This document shows, one piece after another, positions 34,701 to 43,109 of a DNA stretch of 45,971 nucleotides (within the stretch, counting starts at the first letter, position 1; every line of letters begins with the position of its first letter). Below the pieces are notes generated by a model. The model had not been told where the DNA came from and searched no databases. It saw only the letters and a program-made list of their open reading frames with translations. The stretch is taken from assembly GCF_029866045.1 (NCBI RefSeq), contig NZ_JARXAB010000104.1, positions 1 to 45,971 of the forward strand. Reading direction: 5' to 3'. The DNA comes from Ramlibacter sp. (GTDB lineage Bacteria; Pseudomonadota; Gammaproteobacteria; Burkholderiales; Burkholderiaceae_C). The position numbers were made by a program, and so were the translations under genes.

Positions 34701-35333
34701 ATGATCAAAGTCGGTATCGTGGACGACCATGCCATCGTGCGGTCGGGCCTCAAGCAGTTCTTCTCCGAGCAGGTCGACCTGCGGGTGGTGGGCGAGGCGG
34801 CCAGCGGCCGGGAGGCCATCGACCTGGTGCGCACCACCGAGCTCGATGTGCTGGTGATGGACCTGTCCATGCCTGGTCAGAGCGGCATCGACGCGCTGGG
34901 CATGATCCGCGCGAAGGCGCCGGACGTGGGCATCCTCATCCTCTCCGGTTATCCGGAGGAGCATTACGCGATGAATCTCATTCGCCAGGGGGCCAGCGGC
35001 TACCTCAACAAGGAATGCGAGCCGATGGAAATCGTCAACGCCATCCGCACCATCTCTCTGGGCAGGCGCTACATCTCGCCTGCGGTCGCCGAGTTGCTGG
35101 CACAGCAGCTCAATCGCAAGGAAGGTGGCGCGCCGCATGAGCAGTTGTCAGAGCGCGAGTTCCAGGTCTTCCTCAAGCTGGCCAAGGGCGAAACGGCAGG
35201 CGACATCGCCCGGGCGCTCTCGCTCTCGGTCAAAACGGTGAGCACCTACCGCACCCGGCTGATGGAAAAGATGAGCCTCTCCTCCAACAGCGACCTCACC
35301 TATTACGCCCTCAAGAACAAGCTGATCGACTGA
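34701..35333 (+). CDS. NarL/FixJ (LuxR-type) response regulator, orphan
   Basis: The 210-residue protein has a receiver domain (about residues 1-120) and a LuxR-type helix-turn-helix (about 143-206, with LSEREFQVFLKLAKG and SVKTVSTYRTRLMEKM). The phosphorylation site is Asp54 (VMDLSMPGQSG), with acidic pocket Asp8/Asp9, switch Ser82 and Lys104. ATG 34701 was chosen because it gives the receiver start MIKVGIVDDH. No histidine kinase gene is adjacent, so its sensor lies elsewhere. The layout is like RcsB/UvrY. A terminator follows the gene. Its targets may include the divergent BON/YqjD-like pair, but that is inference. Confidence 0.93.
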   Translation: MIKVGIVDDHAIVRSGLKQFFSEQVDLRVVGEAASGREAIDLVRTTELDVLVMDLSMPGQSGIDALGMIRAKAPDVGILILSGYPEEHYAMNLIRQGASGYLNKECEPMEIVNAIRTISLGRRYISPAVAELLAQQLNRKEGGAPHEQLSEREFQVFLKLAKGETAGDIARALSLSVKTVSTYRTRLMEKMSLSSNSDLTYYALKNKLID

Positions 35334-35427
35334 GTTCCCAGCCAGGCGGCCGGCGCGCCTACAGGCGTCGGCAAGTCGCGCCGACCCCGGCGGCACCCTG
35401 TCGCATCTCACACTGTCGGAAATGCAC

Positions 35428-35454
35428 ACGGCCCCGAGCTTGGGCCGTCTCTTT
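35428..35454 (+). terminator. terminator after the response-regulator gene
   Basis: ACGGCCC, loop CGAGCTT, GGGCCGT is a perfect seven-pair stem, followed by CTCTTT. It lies 95 bp after the stop codon of the response-regulator gene. Confidence 0.5.
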
Positions 35455-35469
35455 CACCTCAGTCCCAGG

Positions 35470-35565
35470 ATGCGACTCGTGCAAACCGTTACCACCGGCT
35501 TCGTTCTCTTTTTCGGCACCTTGCTGCTGGCCGCGCTGCTGGCGCTGGCCACGGGTTTGCGATGA
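35470..35565 (+). CDS. possible 31-residue single-pass membrane peptide
   Basis: An ATG at 35470 opens a 31-codon frame ending in TGA at 35563-35565. The product is almost wholly hydrophobic after a short polar start (MRLVQTVTTG, then a roughly 19-residue membrane helix ending ATGLR). The upstream Shine-Dalgarno is weak (CCCAGGA overlapping the ATG). It lies after the response-regulator terminator and before moeB, which is on the other strand. Many such frames arise by chance in GC-rich DNA, so the call rests only on the clean membrane helix. Confidence 0.3.
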   Translation: MRLVQTVTTGFVLFFGTLLLAALLALATGLR

Positions 35566-35580
35566 GTGCGCGGGCTTGGC

Positions 35581-36330
35581 TCAGTGGGAGCCACAGACCG
35601 GGCAGGCCATCTGGCGTGGCACGCGGACCTCGCTCCACTGCAGGCGCAGGCTGTCGAACATCAGCAGCCGGCCGGTTGACGGTTGGCCGATACCCGCCAG
35701 CAACTTGAGCGCCTCGGCGGCCTGTAGGCTGCCGATCACTCCGACCAGCGGCGCAAACACGCCCATGGTGGCGCACTGCACCTCTTCGGGCGCCTGCGAA
35801 GGTGGAAACAGGCAGGCGTAGCAGGGCGCTTCGGCCTGGCGCGGGTCGAACACGGCCAATTGGCCGTCGAAGCGCAGTGCCGAGCCCGAGACCAGCGGCA
35901 CCCGGTGGCGCACGCTGGCCGCGTTGACGGCCTGCCGGGTTGCGAAATTGTCCGAGCAGTCCAGCACCAGATCGCAGGTGGGCAGCAATGCGTCGAGCAG
36001 GGCGTCGTCGGCACGCGCTGCCAGGGTCTGCACCTGAACCCCAGGGTTGAGCGCCGCCACCGCCGCGCGAGCGGATTCGACCTTGGGCTGGCCGACCCGG
36101 TCGGTGGCATGGGCGAGCTGTCGCTGCAGGTTGGTGAGATCCACCTGGTCGGGGTCGACGAGGGTCAGACGGCCGACGCCTGCACTGCCCAGGAACAGCG
36201 CCACCGGGGAGCCCAGGCCTCCGGCGCCGATGACCACCGCATGCCCCGCCAGCAGGCGTGCTTGACCCTCCACCCCGATTTCGTCGAGGAGGATGTGGCG
36301 GGAGTAGCGCAAGAGCTCGTCGTCGTTCAT
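35581..36330 (-). CDS. moeB: HesA/MoeB/ThiF family adenylyltransferase
   Basis: The 249-residue E1-like enzyme adenylates the C-terminal Gly-Gly of a small sulfur carrier (MoaD or ThiS). The ATP-binding GAGGLG is at 35-40, LVDPDQVDLTNLQRQ follows, and the zinc ligands are Cys170/Cys173 (PCYAC) and Cys243/Cys246 (CPVCGSH). Cys186 in VQCATMGVFAP is in the position of the catalytic cysteine. MoeB and ThiF are hard to separate by sequence. It lies downstream of ctpA on the same strand but beyond a strong terminator. No molybdopterin or thiamine gene is adjacent. Confidence 0.87.
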   Translation of the reverse strand: MNDDELLRYSRHILLDEIGVEGQARLLAGHAVVIGAGGLGSPVALFLGSAGVGRLTLVDPDQVDLTNLQRQLAHATDRVGQPKVESARAAVAALNPGVQVQTLAARADDALLDALLPTCDLVLDCSDNFATRQAVNAASVRHRVPLVSGSALRFDGQLAVFDPRQAEAPCYACLFPPSQAPEEVQCATMGVFAPLVGVIGSLQAAEALKLLAGIGQPSTGRLLMFDSLRLQWSEVRVPRQMACPVCGSH

Positions 36331-36494
36331 GGGTCGGCGGGTGAAAGGAAGCCTCGGGAGTCAGGCGCAGCAGCCAGGAAGCAGTCTGCGAGCAGCCGGG
36401 TGGAAACCGAGAGGGCCGAGGAGAAGCAGTGGGGCGGCAGTGAAGGAGCGGGAGCAGGTACGTTGAAGGAGGGAAGCGTCGTGGAATTGGCTGG

Positions 36495-36520
36495 AAAAAA
36501 GCCGGCCCGGGGCCGGCTTT
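36495..36520 (-). terminator. rho-independent terminator after ctpA
   Basis: Read on the minus strand, AAAGCCGGCC, loop CCG, GGCCGGCTTT forms a ten-pair stem followed by a run of Ts (TTTTTT including the stem end). It begins 22 bases after the ctpA stop and separates ctpA from moeB. Confidence 0.85.
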
Positions 36521-36541
36521 GCCAAGTGCGCGTTCAGGCGA

Positions 36542-37987
36542 TCAGTTGTCCTTTTTCTGGTCCTTGCTGGCAACGACCTGGGTCTTGCTCACAACGACTG
36601 GGCGTCCCTTGAGGTGGTTGATTGCCTGGATCAGCTGGAAGTCTTTCGGGCCGCCGAACTCCGGCGCGAGGGTGCGCTCAGAGGGCGGCTTGCGGGCCTC
36701 TTCCTCGGCCCGCTTGCGCGCTGCTTCGCGTGCGGCCTCGAGCGCGGTGTTGCGCGCCGCGGCAGCGCCCTGATTGTTCCCCAGGTGCTTTTCCAGATCA
36801 GCCTCGCGGGTGCGCAGCACGGCGAAGATATTGCCCTCTGAGCTCTCGTCCACCAGCACGTCGGGAACGATACCGCGTGCCTGGATCGATTTGCCGCTGG
36901 GGGTGTAGTAGCGCGCGGTGGTGAGCTTGAGGCCGGTGTCGGGACCGAGGGGACGCACCGTCTGCACCGAGCCCTTGCCGAAGGTCTGGCTGCCCATGAT
37001 GGTGGCTCGCTTGTGGTCCTGCAGGGCGCCAGCCACGATCTCGCTGGCCGAGGCCGAGCCTTCGTTGACCAGCACCACCAGCGGCACGCTCTTGAGGGCC
37101 GCTGGCAGCTTGCGCAGTGGGTCGTTACCGGGGCGGCGCAGGTAGAACTCGGGCGCGGCCTTGTAGACGAACTTGCTTTCGGCCAGTTGCCCGTTGGTAG
37201 AGACCACGGTCACATTCTCAGGCAGGAAGGCTGCCGAAACCGCGACTGCAGCGTCTAGCAGGCCGCCCGGGTCGTTGCGCAGGTCCAGCACCAAACCCTT
37301 GAGCTGAGGCTCGGCCTTGTAGATTTCTTCCAGCCGTCGTGCGAAGTCCTCCACGGTGCGGTCCTGGAACTGCGTCAGCCGGATCCAGCCGTAGCCGGGC
37401 TCGATCACCTTGGCCTTGACCGAGACCGTCTTGATCTCTTCGCGGGTGATGGTGACGGAGAAGGTCCGGTCCTCAGACTTGCGCAGCACGGTCAGCACGA
37501 CCTTGGTATTGGGCTCGCCGCGCATGCGCTTGACGGCCTCATTCAGGGTCATGCCCTTGACCGGTGTTTCGTCGACCCGGGTGATCAGGTCATTGGGCTG
37601 CAGGCCGGCACGGAAAGCGGGTGAGCCCTCAATCGGGGACACCACCTTGACCAGGCCGTCCTCCTGCGAGATCTCGATGCCCACGCCAACGAAGCGGCCG
37701 CTGGTGCCTTCGCGGAATTCCTTGAAGGACTTCTTGTCGAAGTACTGGGAATGCGGATCCAGGCTGGCCACCATGCCGGTGATGGCCTCGCTGATCAGCT
37801 TTTTCTCGTCGACCGCTTCAACATAGTCGCTCTTGACCATGCCGAAAACAGCCGCGAGTTGCTGCAGCTCCTCGAGTGGGAGCGGCGCGAGCGCGCCACG
37901 AGCAACCGTCTGCAAAGAGACGGTGGTCAGGGCGCCGGCAAACGCGCCCACGGAAATCCAGCCGGCGATCTTGAGTTTCTGACGCAT
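36542..37987 (-). CDS. ctpA: S41 family C-terminal processing peptidase
   Basis: The 481-residue periplasmic protease cleaves proteins near their C-termini. It has an N-terminal membrane or signal segment (about 8-28), a PDZ domain (about 97-175, with SPAFRAGLQPNDLITRVD), and the S41 catalytic domain. The Ser/Lys dyad fits Ser313 (NEGSASASEI) and Lys338 (TFGKGSVQ), 25 residues apart as in Prc. The C-terminal roughly 80 residues carry an Ala/Arg/Glu-rich helix. Substrates in related bacteria include cell-wall hydrolases. It follows gpmA on the minus strand with a 174-bp gap and ends in a strong terminator. Confidence 0.94.
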   Translation of the reverse strand: MRQKLKIAGWISVGAFAGALTTVSLQTVARGALAPLPLEELQQLAAVFGMVKSDYVEAVDEKKLISEAITGMVASLDPHSQYFDKKSFKEFREGTSGRFVGVGIEISQEDGLVKVVSPIEGSPAFRAGLQPNDLITRVDETPVKGMTLNEAVKRMRGEPNTKVVLTVLRKSEDRTFSVTITREEIKTVSVKAKVIEPGYGWIRLTQFQDRTVEDFARRLEEIYKAEPQLKGLVLDLRNDPGGLLDAAVAVSAAFLPENVTVVSTNGQLAESKFVYKAAPEFYLRRPGNDPLRKLPAALKSVPLVVLVNEGSASASEIVAGALQDHKRATIMGSQTFGKGSVQTVRPLGPDTGLKLTTARYYTPSGKSIQARGIVPDVLVDESSEGNIFAVLRTREADLEKHLGNNQGAAAARNTALEAAREAARKRAEEEARKPPSERTLAPEFGGPKDFQLIQAINHLKGRPVVVSKTQVVASKDQKKDN

Positions 37988-38161
37988 GGGGGTGAGAGGT
38001 GCTTTGGTTCCTGATCCTCAGGAGGCAATATACACCCGGGGTTGGCCTCCGACACCGGCGTCGCGCTCGATGTCCGAGTCGACGGCCGGGCCTTAGGCCG
38101 ACGCCCACCCAGACGTCCAGATGCCCCAGCCCCGCGGTTCAGGCCTCAGGGGCTCGCCGCC

Positions 38162-38905
38162 TCAGGCCTTGCCCTGCGCGGCGACGGCGGCTGCTGCTCG
38201 GGCTGCGGCCTCGGCGTCGCCCAGGTAGTAGTGGTGAAGCGGCTTCATCTCGGCGTCGAATTCATAGACCAGCGGGATGCCGTTGGGGATGTTCAGGCTC
38301 ACGATGTCGCTGTCGGAGATGCCGTCCAGATGCTTGATCAGGGCGCGGATCGAGTTGCCATGGGCCGCCACCACCACCCGCTTGCCGGCGCGGATTGCCG
38401 GCGCCATGGACTCGTTCCAGAAGGGAACCACCCGGGCCACCGTGTCCTTCAGGCACTCGGTGAGGGGTGTGCCCTCGGGGCCCAGGTCCGCGTAGCGGCG
38501 GTCACCGCGCTCGCTGCGCGGGTCTGCGGGCTCCAGGGCCGGCGGCGGCGTGTCGTAGCTGCGGCGCCAGATCAGCACCTGGGCGTCGCCAAATTGCTTG
38601 GCCATGTCGGCCTTGTTCAGGCCCTGCAGGGCGCCGTAGTGGCGCTCGTTGAGGCGCCAACTGTGCACCACCGGCAGCCAGGTGCGGTCCATCTCGTCCA
38701 GGGTGTGCCAGAGCGTGCGGGTGGCGCGCTTGAGGACGCTGGTAAAGCACAGGTCGAAGTCGTAGCCCTCGGCCTTGAGCAGGCGGCCAGCCGCCTTGGC
38801 CTGGTCGACTCCGGTGGGGGTCAGGTCGACGTCGGTCCAGCCGGTGAAGCGGTTTTCGAGGTTCCAGGTCGATTCGCCGTGACGAATCAGGACAAGTTTG
38901 TACAT
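38162..38905 (-). CDS. gpmA: 2,3-bisphosphoglycerate-dependent phosphoglycerate mutase
   Basis: The 247-residue glycolytic enzyme interconverts 3- and 2-phosphoglycerate. The phosphohistidine is His9 (LIRHGES), the second catalytic histidine His182 (AAHGNS), and Glu87 lies in [11 protein letters not shown]. The ATG at 38905 (protein [10 protein letters not shown]) is preferred over a TTG two codons upstream. It faces the rhodanese-grxC-secB-gpsA operon across about 90 bp, a conserved arrangement in this group. Confidence 0.95.
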   Translation of the reverse strand: MYKLVLIRHGESTWNLENRFTGWTDVDLTPTGVDQAKAAGRLLKAEGYDFDLCFTSVLKRATRTLWHTLDEMDRTWLPVVHSWRLNERHYGALQGLNKADMAKQFGDAQVLIWRRSYDTPPPALEPADPRSERGDRRYADLGPEGTPLTECLKDTVARVVPFWNESMAPAIRAGKRVVVAAHGNSIRALIKHLDGISDSDIVSLNIPNGIPLVYEFDAEMKPLHHYYLGDAEAAARAAAAVAAQGKA

Positions 38906-38996
38906 GGGCAAGCGCCTGTGGAAGAAAGGGGATAGCCCGGGATTTTAGAATCAGCGGTTTCCACCCCCTCGCGTCCCTCATCCGGACCGCCCTCCC

Positions 38997-39404
38997 GTGA
39001 AATTTCTCATCGACAACTGGATGCTGCTCTCCGTGGCCCTGACCTCCGGTCTCATGCTGCTCGTGCCCGTGATCCGTGGGGGCGTCGGCGCGGGCCTGAC
39101 CCCGGCGGCCGCCGTCAACCTGATCAACCGCGAGAAGGCGGTGGTCGTGGATGTGTGCAGCGCAGAGGAGTTCGCCGCCGGTCATATCAACGGTGCTCGC
39201 CACATTCCCCTGGCCGACTTGTCCAGCCGTCTGCCCGAGCAGGCGAAAAACAAGGCGGTTCCCCTCCTGATGGTGTGCGCCAGCGGCGCGCGGGCCCGCA
39301 AGGCCGCCGACACAGCCCGCCGCCTGGGCTACCCCAACGCCCAGGTGCTGGCCGGTGGCCTGCGCGCCTGGAAAGACGCCAACCTGCCTGTCCTGAAGTC
39401 CTGA
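38997..39404 (+). CDS. membrane-anchored rhodanese-like protein (YibN-like)
   Basis: The 135-residue protein has one N-terminal membrane helix (about 7-26) and a rhodanese domain with the active-site Cys94 in MVCASGARA. Rhodanese domains carry sulfur as a persulfide. VVVDVCSAEEFAAGHINGA is the typical rhodanese start. The order rhodanese-grxC-secB-gpsA is the same as yibN-grxC-secB-gpsA in E. coli. A TAGAAT about 46 bp before the ATG may be the -10 element. It lies 13 bp before grxC. Confidence 0.9.
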   Translation: MKFLIDNWMLLSVALTSGLMLLVPVIRGGVGAGLTPAAAVNLINREKAVVVDVCSAEEFAAGHINGARHIPLADLSSRLPEQAKNKAVPLLMVCASGARARKAADTARRLGYPNAQVLAGGLRAWKDANLPVLKS

Positions 39405-39417
39405 GGAGCCGGTCACC

Positions 39418-39678
39418 ATGCAAGCCGTGAAGATGTACACCACCGCCGTCTGCCCTTACTGCGTGCGTGCCAAGCAGTTGCTCAAGGCGCGTGGCGTCGA
39501 TGCGATCGAAGAAATCCGCATCGATACCGACCCCATCCGCCGCGACGAGATGATGGCGCTGACCCAGCGCCGTACCGTGCCCCAGATTTTCATCGGCGAC
39601 ACCCATGTCGGAGGTTGCGACGACCTGGTGGCGCTCGACGGCCGTGGCGGCCTGATGCCGTTGCTCCAGGCCGCCTGA
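39418..39678 (+). CDS. grxC: glutaredoxin 3
   Basis: The 86-residue dithiol glutaredoxin has the active site CPYC (Cys12/Cys15) and the glutathione-binding TVPQIFI and GGCDDL motifs. It reduces disulfides and glutathionylated proteins with glutathione. Length is normal. It is the second gene of the rhodanese-grxC-secB-gpsA operon; secB begins 72 bp downstream. Confidence 0.95.
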   Translation: MQAVKMYTTAVCPYCVRAKQLLKARGVDAIEEIRIDTDPIRRDEMMALTQRRTVPQIFIGDTHVGGCDDLVALDGRGGLMPLLQAA

Positions 39679-39750
39679 CATAATCCGCCGACCCTCCATC
39701 CTGGTCCCGCTCGAGTTGCAGCAGGGCCGCTTCTTCACGAGAAAACTTCC

Positions 39751-40209
39751 ATGTCCGACGCTCAGGCCCCCGTGTTCCAGATCCTCACCGTGTACCTGAA
39801 GGAGGCATCGATCGAGCAGCCCAACTCCCCCGCAATTCGCCTGGAGCAGCAGGAGGCGCCGGCGATTGATATCCAGCTGGGCGTGGAGGCGCAGCAGGCG
39901 GGCGAGGGCTTGTTTGAGGTCTCGGTCGGTGCGACTGTCACCGCCAAGGTGGGCGACCGTACCTTGTTCCTGGTTGAGTGCAAGCAGGCCGGGCTGTTCG
40001 AGATCCGCGGTTTCGACGACGCGCAGGTGGGCGGCCTGGTTGGCGCCATGTGCCCGCAAATCGTCTTCCCCGACCTGCGCAGCAACGTGAGTGATCTCAC
40101 CACCCGCGCTGGCTTCCCGCCGGTGACCCTGGCCGAGATCAACTTCCAGGCCATGTACGAGCAGCAGCAGGCCGCTCAGCAGGGCTCGCCCATCATCACC
40201 AACGCCTGA
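39751..40209 (+). CDS. secB: protein-export chaperone SecB
   Basis: The 152-residue cytosolic chaperone keeps preproteins unfolded and hands them to SecA. The N-terminal [20 protein letters not shown] and the later [27 protein letters not shown] are diagnostic. The acidic SecA-contact region (about residues 20-30) is present in part. Length and gene order agree with the family. Confidence 0.96.
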   Translation: MSDAQAPVFQILTVYLKEASIEQPNSPAIRLEQQEAPAIDIQLGVEAQQAGEGLFEVSVGATVTAKVGDRTLFLVECKQAGLFEIRGFDDAQVGGLVGAMCPQIVFPDLRSNVSDLTTRAGFPPVTLAEINFQAMYEQQQAAQQGSPIITNA

Positions 40210-40302
40210 GCAAGAAGCTGCAGATGAACGCGTCATGCCCGCTCATGCTGCTTACCCGAGCATGCTGAGTCCGCCCCTCGCGTCTTGTCCGAGGCCGGGA
40301 TC

Positions 40303-41310
40303 GTGCGCATTCTGATCCTCGGCGCTGGCGCCTGGGGCACGGCCCTGGCGGTGAGCGCCGCCGGCCGGCACCCGGTGACCCTCTGGGCACGTGACGCGAG
40401 CCAGGTGGCGCAGATGCGCCAAGCGCGCGAGAACGCGCGCTACCTCACTGGCATCGGCTTTCCCGGGTATCTCCAGGTGGAAGGCCCGGCTGCTGGCGCG
40501 CTCGACCGCCTCGCCGCCGCGCACGATCTGGTCATCATCGCCACCCCCATGGCCGGCCTGCGCGGTATGTTGCAGGCCCTGGCCGGGGTTCGGGTTCCGG
40601 TAGCCTGGTTGTGCAAAGGTTTCGAGGCCGGCGGTCCGTCGACAGGTGGCCTGATGGGGCACGAGATCCAGGCCGAAGTGGCGCCTGGCCTCCAAGCTGG
40701 CGCGCTGAGCGGCCCCAGTTTTGCCCTCGAGGTTGCCCGCGGCCAACCGACGGCCCTGGTCGCGGCCAGCCCCCATGCGGCGGTGCGCGAGGCCCTGGTG
40801 GCCGCCTTCCACAGCCCCAGCCTGCGTGTCTACGCCAACGACGACCTCGCCGGGGTCGAGGTCGGTGGGGCGGTCAAGAACGTGCTGGCGATTGCCACCG
40901 GTTTGTGCGACGGCCTCGGGCTCGGGCTCAATGCCCGCGCTGCGCTTATCACCCGCGGCCTGGCCGAGATCAGCCGCCTCGGCTTGGCGCTGGGCGCGCG
41001 GGCAGAGACCTTCATGGGTCTGTCGGGCCTGGGCGACCTGGTGCTCACCGCCACCGGAGACCTGTCCCGCAACCGCAGGGTGGGCCTGCTGCTGGCACAG
41101 GGGCAGACACTGGCTCAGGCGGTGGAGTCCCTGGGCCATGTGGCCGAGGGCGTCTACTGCGCCCGCACGGTGGTACAGCGGGCGGCCTCCCTGGGGGTCG
41201 ACATGCCCATCGCGCAGGCGGTGGTAGGTCTCTTGGACGGTCGGCTGCAACCGGCCGAGGCCCTGGCGGCGCTGATGGGGCGCGAGGCGCGCGCCGAAGG
41301 CCGGGGCTGA
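40303..41310 (+). CDS. gpsA: glycerol-3-phosphate dehydrogenase [NAD(P)+]
   Basis: The enzyme of about 335 residues reduces dihydroxyacetone phosphate to glycerol-3-phosphate for phospholipid synthesis. The nucleotide-binding motif [10 protein letters not shown] is at the N-terminus and the catalytic-lysine region is [19 protein letters not shown]. The GTG at 40303 gives the family start [12 protein letters not shown] and has GAGG eight bases upstream; a TTG at 40285 is the alternative. It is last in the rhodanese-grxC-secB-gpsA operon and links to the ugp and clsB glycerolipid theme of the window. Confidence 0.94.
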   Translation: MRILILGAGAWGTALAVSAAGRHPVTLWARDASQVAQMRQARENARYLTGIGFPGYLQVEGPAAGALDRLAAAHDLVIIATPMAGLRGMLQALAGVRVPVAWLCKGFEAGGPSTGGLMGHEIQAEVAPGLQAGALSGPSFALEVARGQPTALVAASPHAAVREALVAAFHSPSLRVYANDDLAGVEVGGAVKNVLAIATGLCDGLGLGLNARAALITRGLAEISRLGLALGARAETFMGLSGLGDLVLTATGDLSRNRRVGLLLAQGQTLAQAVESLGHVAEGVYCARTVVQRAASLGVDMPIAQAVVGLLDGRLQPAEALAALMGREARAEGRG

Positions 41311-41401
41311 TCGCGCTGCTGCGGGGCTGGAGTCCAGTCTTTTCCGGAGAAGACCGGGGCGTCGTTCAGTCCGGCAACTGCCCTGAGCCCAGCCCCAAAC
41401 T

Positions 41402-41437
41402 CGGCGCTCAACCCGGCTCTCAACCCGGCGCTAAACC
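41402..41437. repeat. three tandem 12-bp repeats at the end of the thioredoxin-like gene
   Basis: CGGCGCTCAACC, CGGCTCTCAACC and CGGCGCTAAACC follow one another. The third overlaps the last codons of the minus-strand thioredoxin-like gene, whose stop (41420-41422) falls inside the second. The rest lies in the convergent gap with gpsA. Confidence 0.7.
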
Positions 41438-41755
41438 CTGCAACAACGCCTGCCGTATGTCATCGGCGCTGGCGGGGCGCACCACCCGAGCCACTTCCTG
41501 GCCGTCGCGCAGCAAAACCAGCGTGGGCCAGAGCTTGACGCCGAAGGCCCGTCCGAGGCGCCGGCCCTTGCCGTCTTCCTCCTTCAGGTGCCGCAGGCCG
41601 GTTTGTTCTGCCAGGGCCGCCTCGATATGGGGCTGGGCACCCTGGCACCAGCCGCACCAGTTGGTGCCGAACTCCAGCAGGGTGGGGCCCGGCAAGGCCT
41701 CGATGTGTTCGCGGGTGGTACCCAGGTCCTGGTAGGCGGTGCGCATGAGGCGCAT
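41420..41755 (-). CDS. thioredoxin-family protein
   Basis: The 111-residue single-domain protein has the active site WCGWC (Cys34/Cys37), unlike the WCGPC of housekeeping thioredoxin, and a cis-proline Pro77 in KLWPTLVLL. There is no signal peptide, so it should act in the cytoplasm. Its C-terminus ends within a short tandem repeat. It is divergent from nadA. Its partner protein is unknown. The GW in the active site suggests a special redox potential or substrate, but this is inference. Confidence 0.85.
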   Translation of the reverse strand: MRLMRTAYQDLGTTREHIEALPGPTLLEFGTNWCGWCQGAQPHIEAALAEQTGLRHLKEEDGKGRRLGRAFGVKLWPTLVLLRDGQEVARVVRPASADDIRQALLQGLAPG

Positions 41756-41972
41756 TGTGCCGCCAGCCCATGAGGTCGCTTGTCCCGTGCCGGCCGGGGT
41801 CGCTGGCGGCAGGCTATGCTCGCGGGGTGTCCAGGTTTTTCGGGTGGGCCCCCGCGGCCCCGTCCGCCACTGCGAAAATGGTCACGGAATGCGGTGGCGA
41901 CCCCATCGTGATCGGTACCCCGACCCAGGACGCCCAAGCGACCGACTTTTACATGCGATTCAAGAAATTGTG

Positions 41973-43103
41973 ATGAGCGCCGCCAATTTACGAGCCCCGG
42001 CGCCGCTCAAGGATGTCGAGTACGAGCAGCCCGAAGGCGAGGCCTGCTCGACCCGTCACGCCTGGGCCCGCGTGCCCACTGAACCCTCGCAGGCCGAGCG
42101 CGCTGCGCTCAAGGACCGTATCCGCCGTCTGCTCAAGGAGCGCAACGCGGTCATGGTCTCTCACTACTACGTGCATCCCGACCTGCAAGACCTGGCCGAG
42201 GAAACCGGCGGCCTGGTGAGCGACTCGCTCGAGATGGCCCGCTTCGGCCGTGACCATGCGGCCCAGACCCTGGTGGTCTCCGGCGTGCGCTTCATGGGCG
42301 AGACCGCCAAGATCATTTCCCCCTCCAAGCGCGTGCTCATGCCCGACCTGGACGCGACCTGTTCGCTGGACCTGGGCTGCCCGATCGATGAATTCAGCGC
42401 CTTCTGCGATCAGCACCCGGACCGCACGGTGGTGGTCTACGCCAACACCAGCGCCGCGGTGAAGGCGCGGGCCGACTGGGTGGTCACCTCCAGCTGTGCG
42501 CTGGAGATCGTCTCTGCCCTTCGGGACAAGGGCCACAAGATTCTTTGGGCGCCCGACCGCCACCTGGGCGACTATGTGCGCCGCCAGACCGGCGCCGACA
42601 TGGTGTTCTGGAACGGCTCGTGCATCGTGCACGACGAGTTCAAGGGCTTCGAGCTCGGTGACCTGAAAAAGCACCACCCTGGCGCCAAAATCCTGGTGCA
42701 CCCCGAGGCGCCAGCCGAGGTGATCGCTCAGGCCGACGCGGTGGGCTCCACCTCCGGCATCTTGCAGGCCGCCCGTGAGTTGGACGCGCGCGAGTTCATC
42801 GTCGCCACCGACAACGGGCTGATGCACAAGTTGCGCGCGCTCAATCCGGGCAAGGTCTTCATCGAAGCCCCCACTGCCGGCAACAGCGCCACCTGCAAGA
42901 GCTGTGCGCATTGCCCGTGGATGGCCATGAACGGCCTGGCCGACCTCGCCCGCGTGCTGGAAACGGGCGCCAATGAGATCACGGTCGACACCGCCATCAT
43001 TGACCGGGCACGCCTGCCGATTGACCGCATGCTGGCCTTCACCGCCGCCCTCAAGAACGGCCAGCCGGCCGGCGCGCTGGTGCCTGATCTCGGCGCGGTC
43101 TGA
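41973..43103 (+). CDS. nadA: quinolinate synthase
   Basis: The 376-residue [4Fe-4S] enzyme condenses iminoaspartate with dihydroxyacetone phosphate to give quinolinate for [24 protein letters not shown] marks the N-terminal domain. Cluster cysteines lie in CSLDLGCP (about 129) and in CKSCAHCPW (about 308-314). The ATG at 41973 overlaps a preceding TGA (TGATG). A 72-codon frame runs into it, but I do not think that frame is a gene. It converges on nadB, the previous pathway step, with a six-base gap. Confidence 0.95.
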   Translation: MSAANLRAPAPLKDVEYEQPEGEACSTRHAWARVPTEPSQAERAALKDRIRRLLKERNAVMVSHYYVHPDLQDLAEETGGLVSDSLEMARFGRDHAAQTLVVSGVRFMGETAKIISPSKRVLMPDLDATCSLDLGCPIDEFSAFCDQHPDRTVVVYANTSAAVKARADWVVTSSCALEIVSALRDKGHKILWAPDRHLGDYVRRQTGADMVFWNGSCIVHDEFKGFELGDLKKHHPGAKILVHPEAPAEVIAQADAVGSTSGILQAARELDAREFIVATDNGLMHKLRALNPGKVFIEAPTAGNSATCKSCAHCPWMAMNGLADLARVLETGANEITVDTAIIDRARLPIDRMLAFTAALKNGQPAGALVPDLGAV

Positions 43104-43109
43104 AAAGGC

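Noticed and set aside
39187-40236. A 349-codon minus-strand frame across the rhodanese, grxC and secB genes
   Set aside because: It lies opposite three well-identified genes and has shadow-type composition.
40611-41735. A plus-strand 374-codon frame overlapping gpsA and the thioredoxin-like gene
   Set aside because: It is Pro/Arg/Gly-rich, out of frame with gpsA, and antisense to the thioredoxin-like gene.
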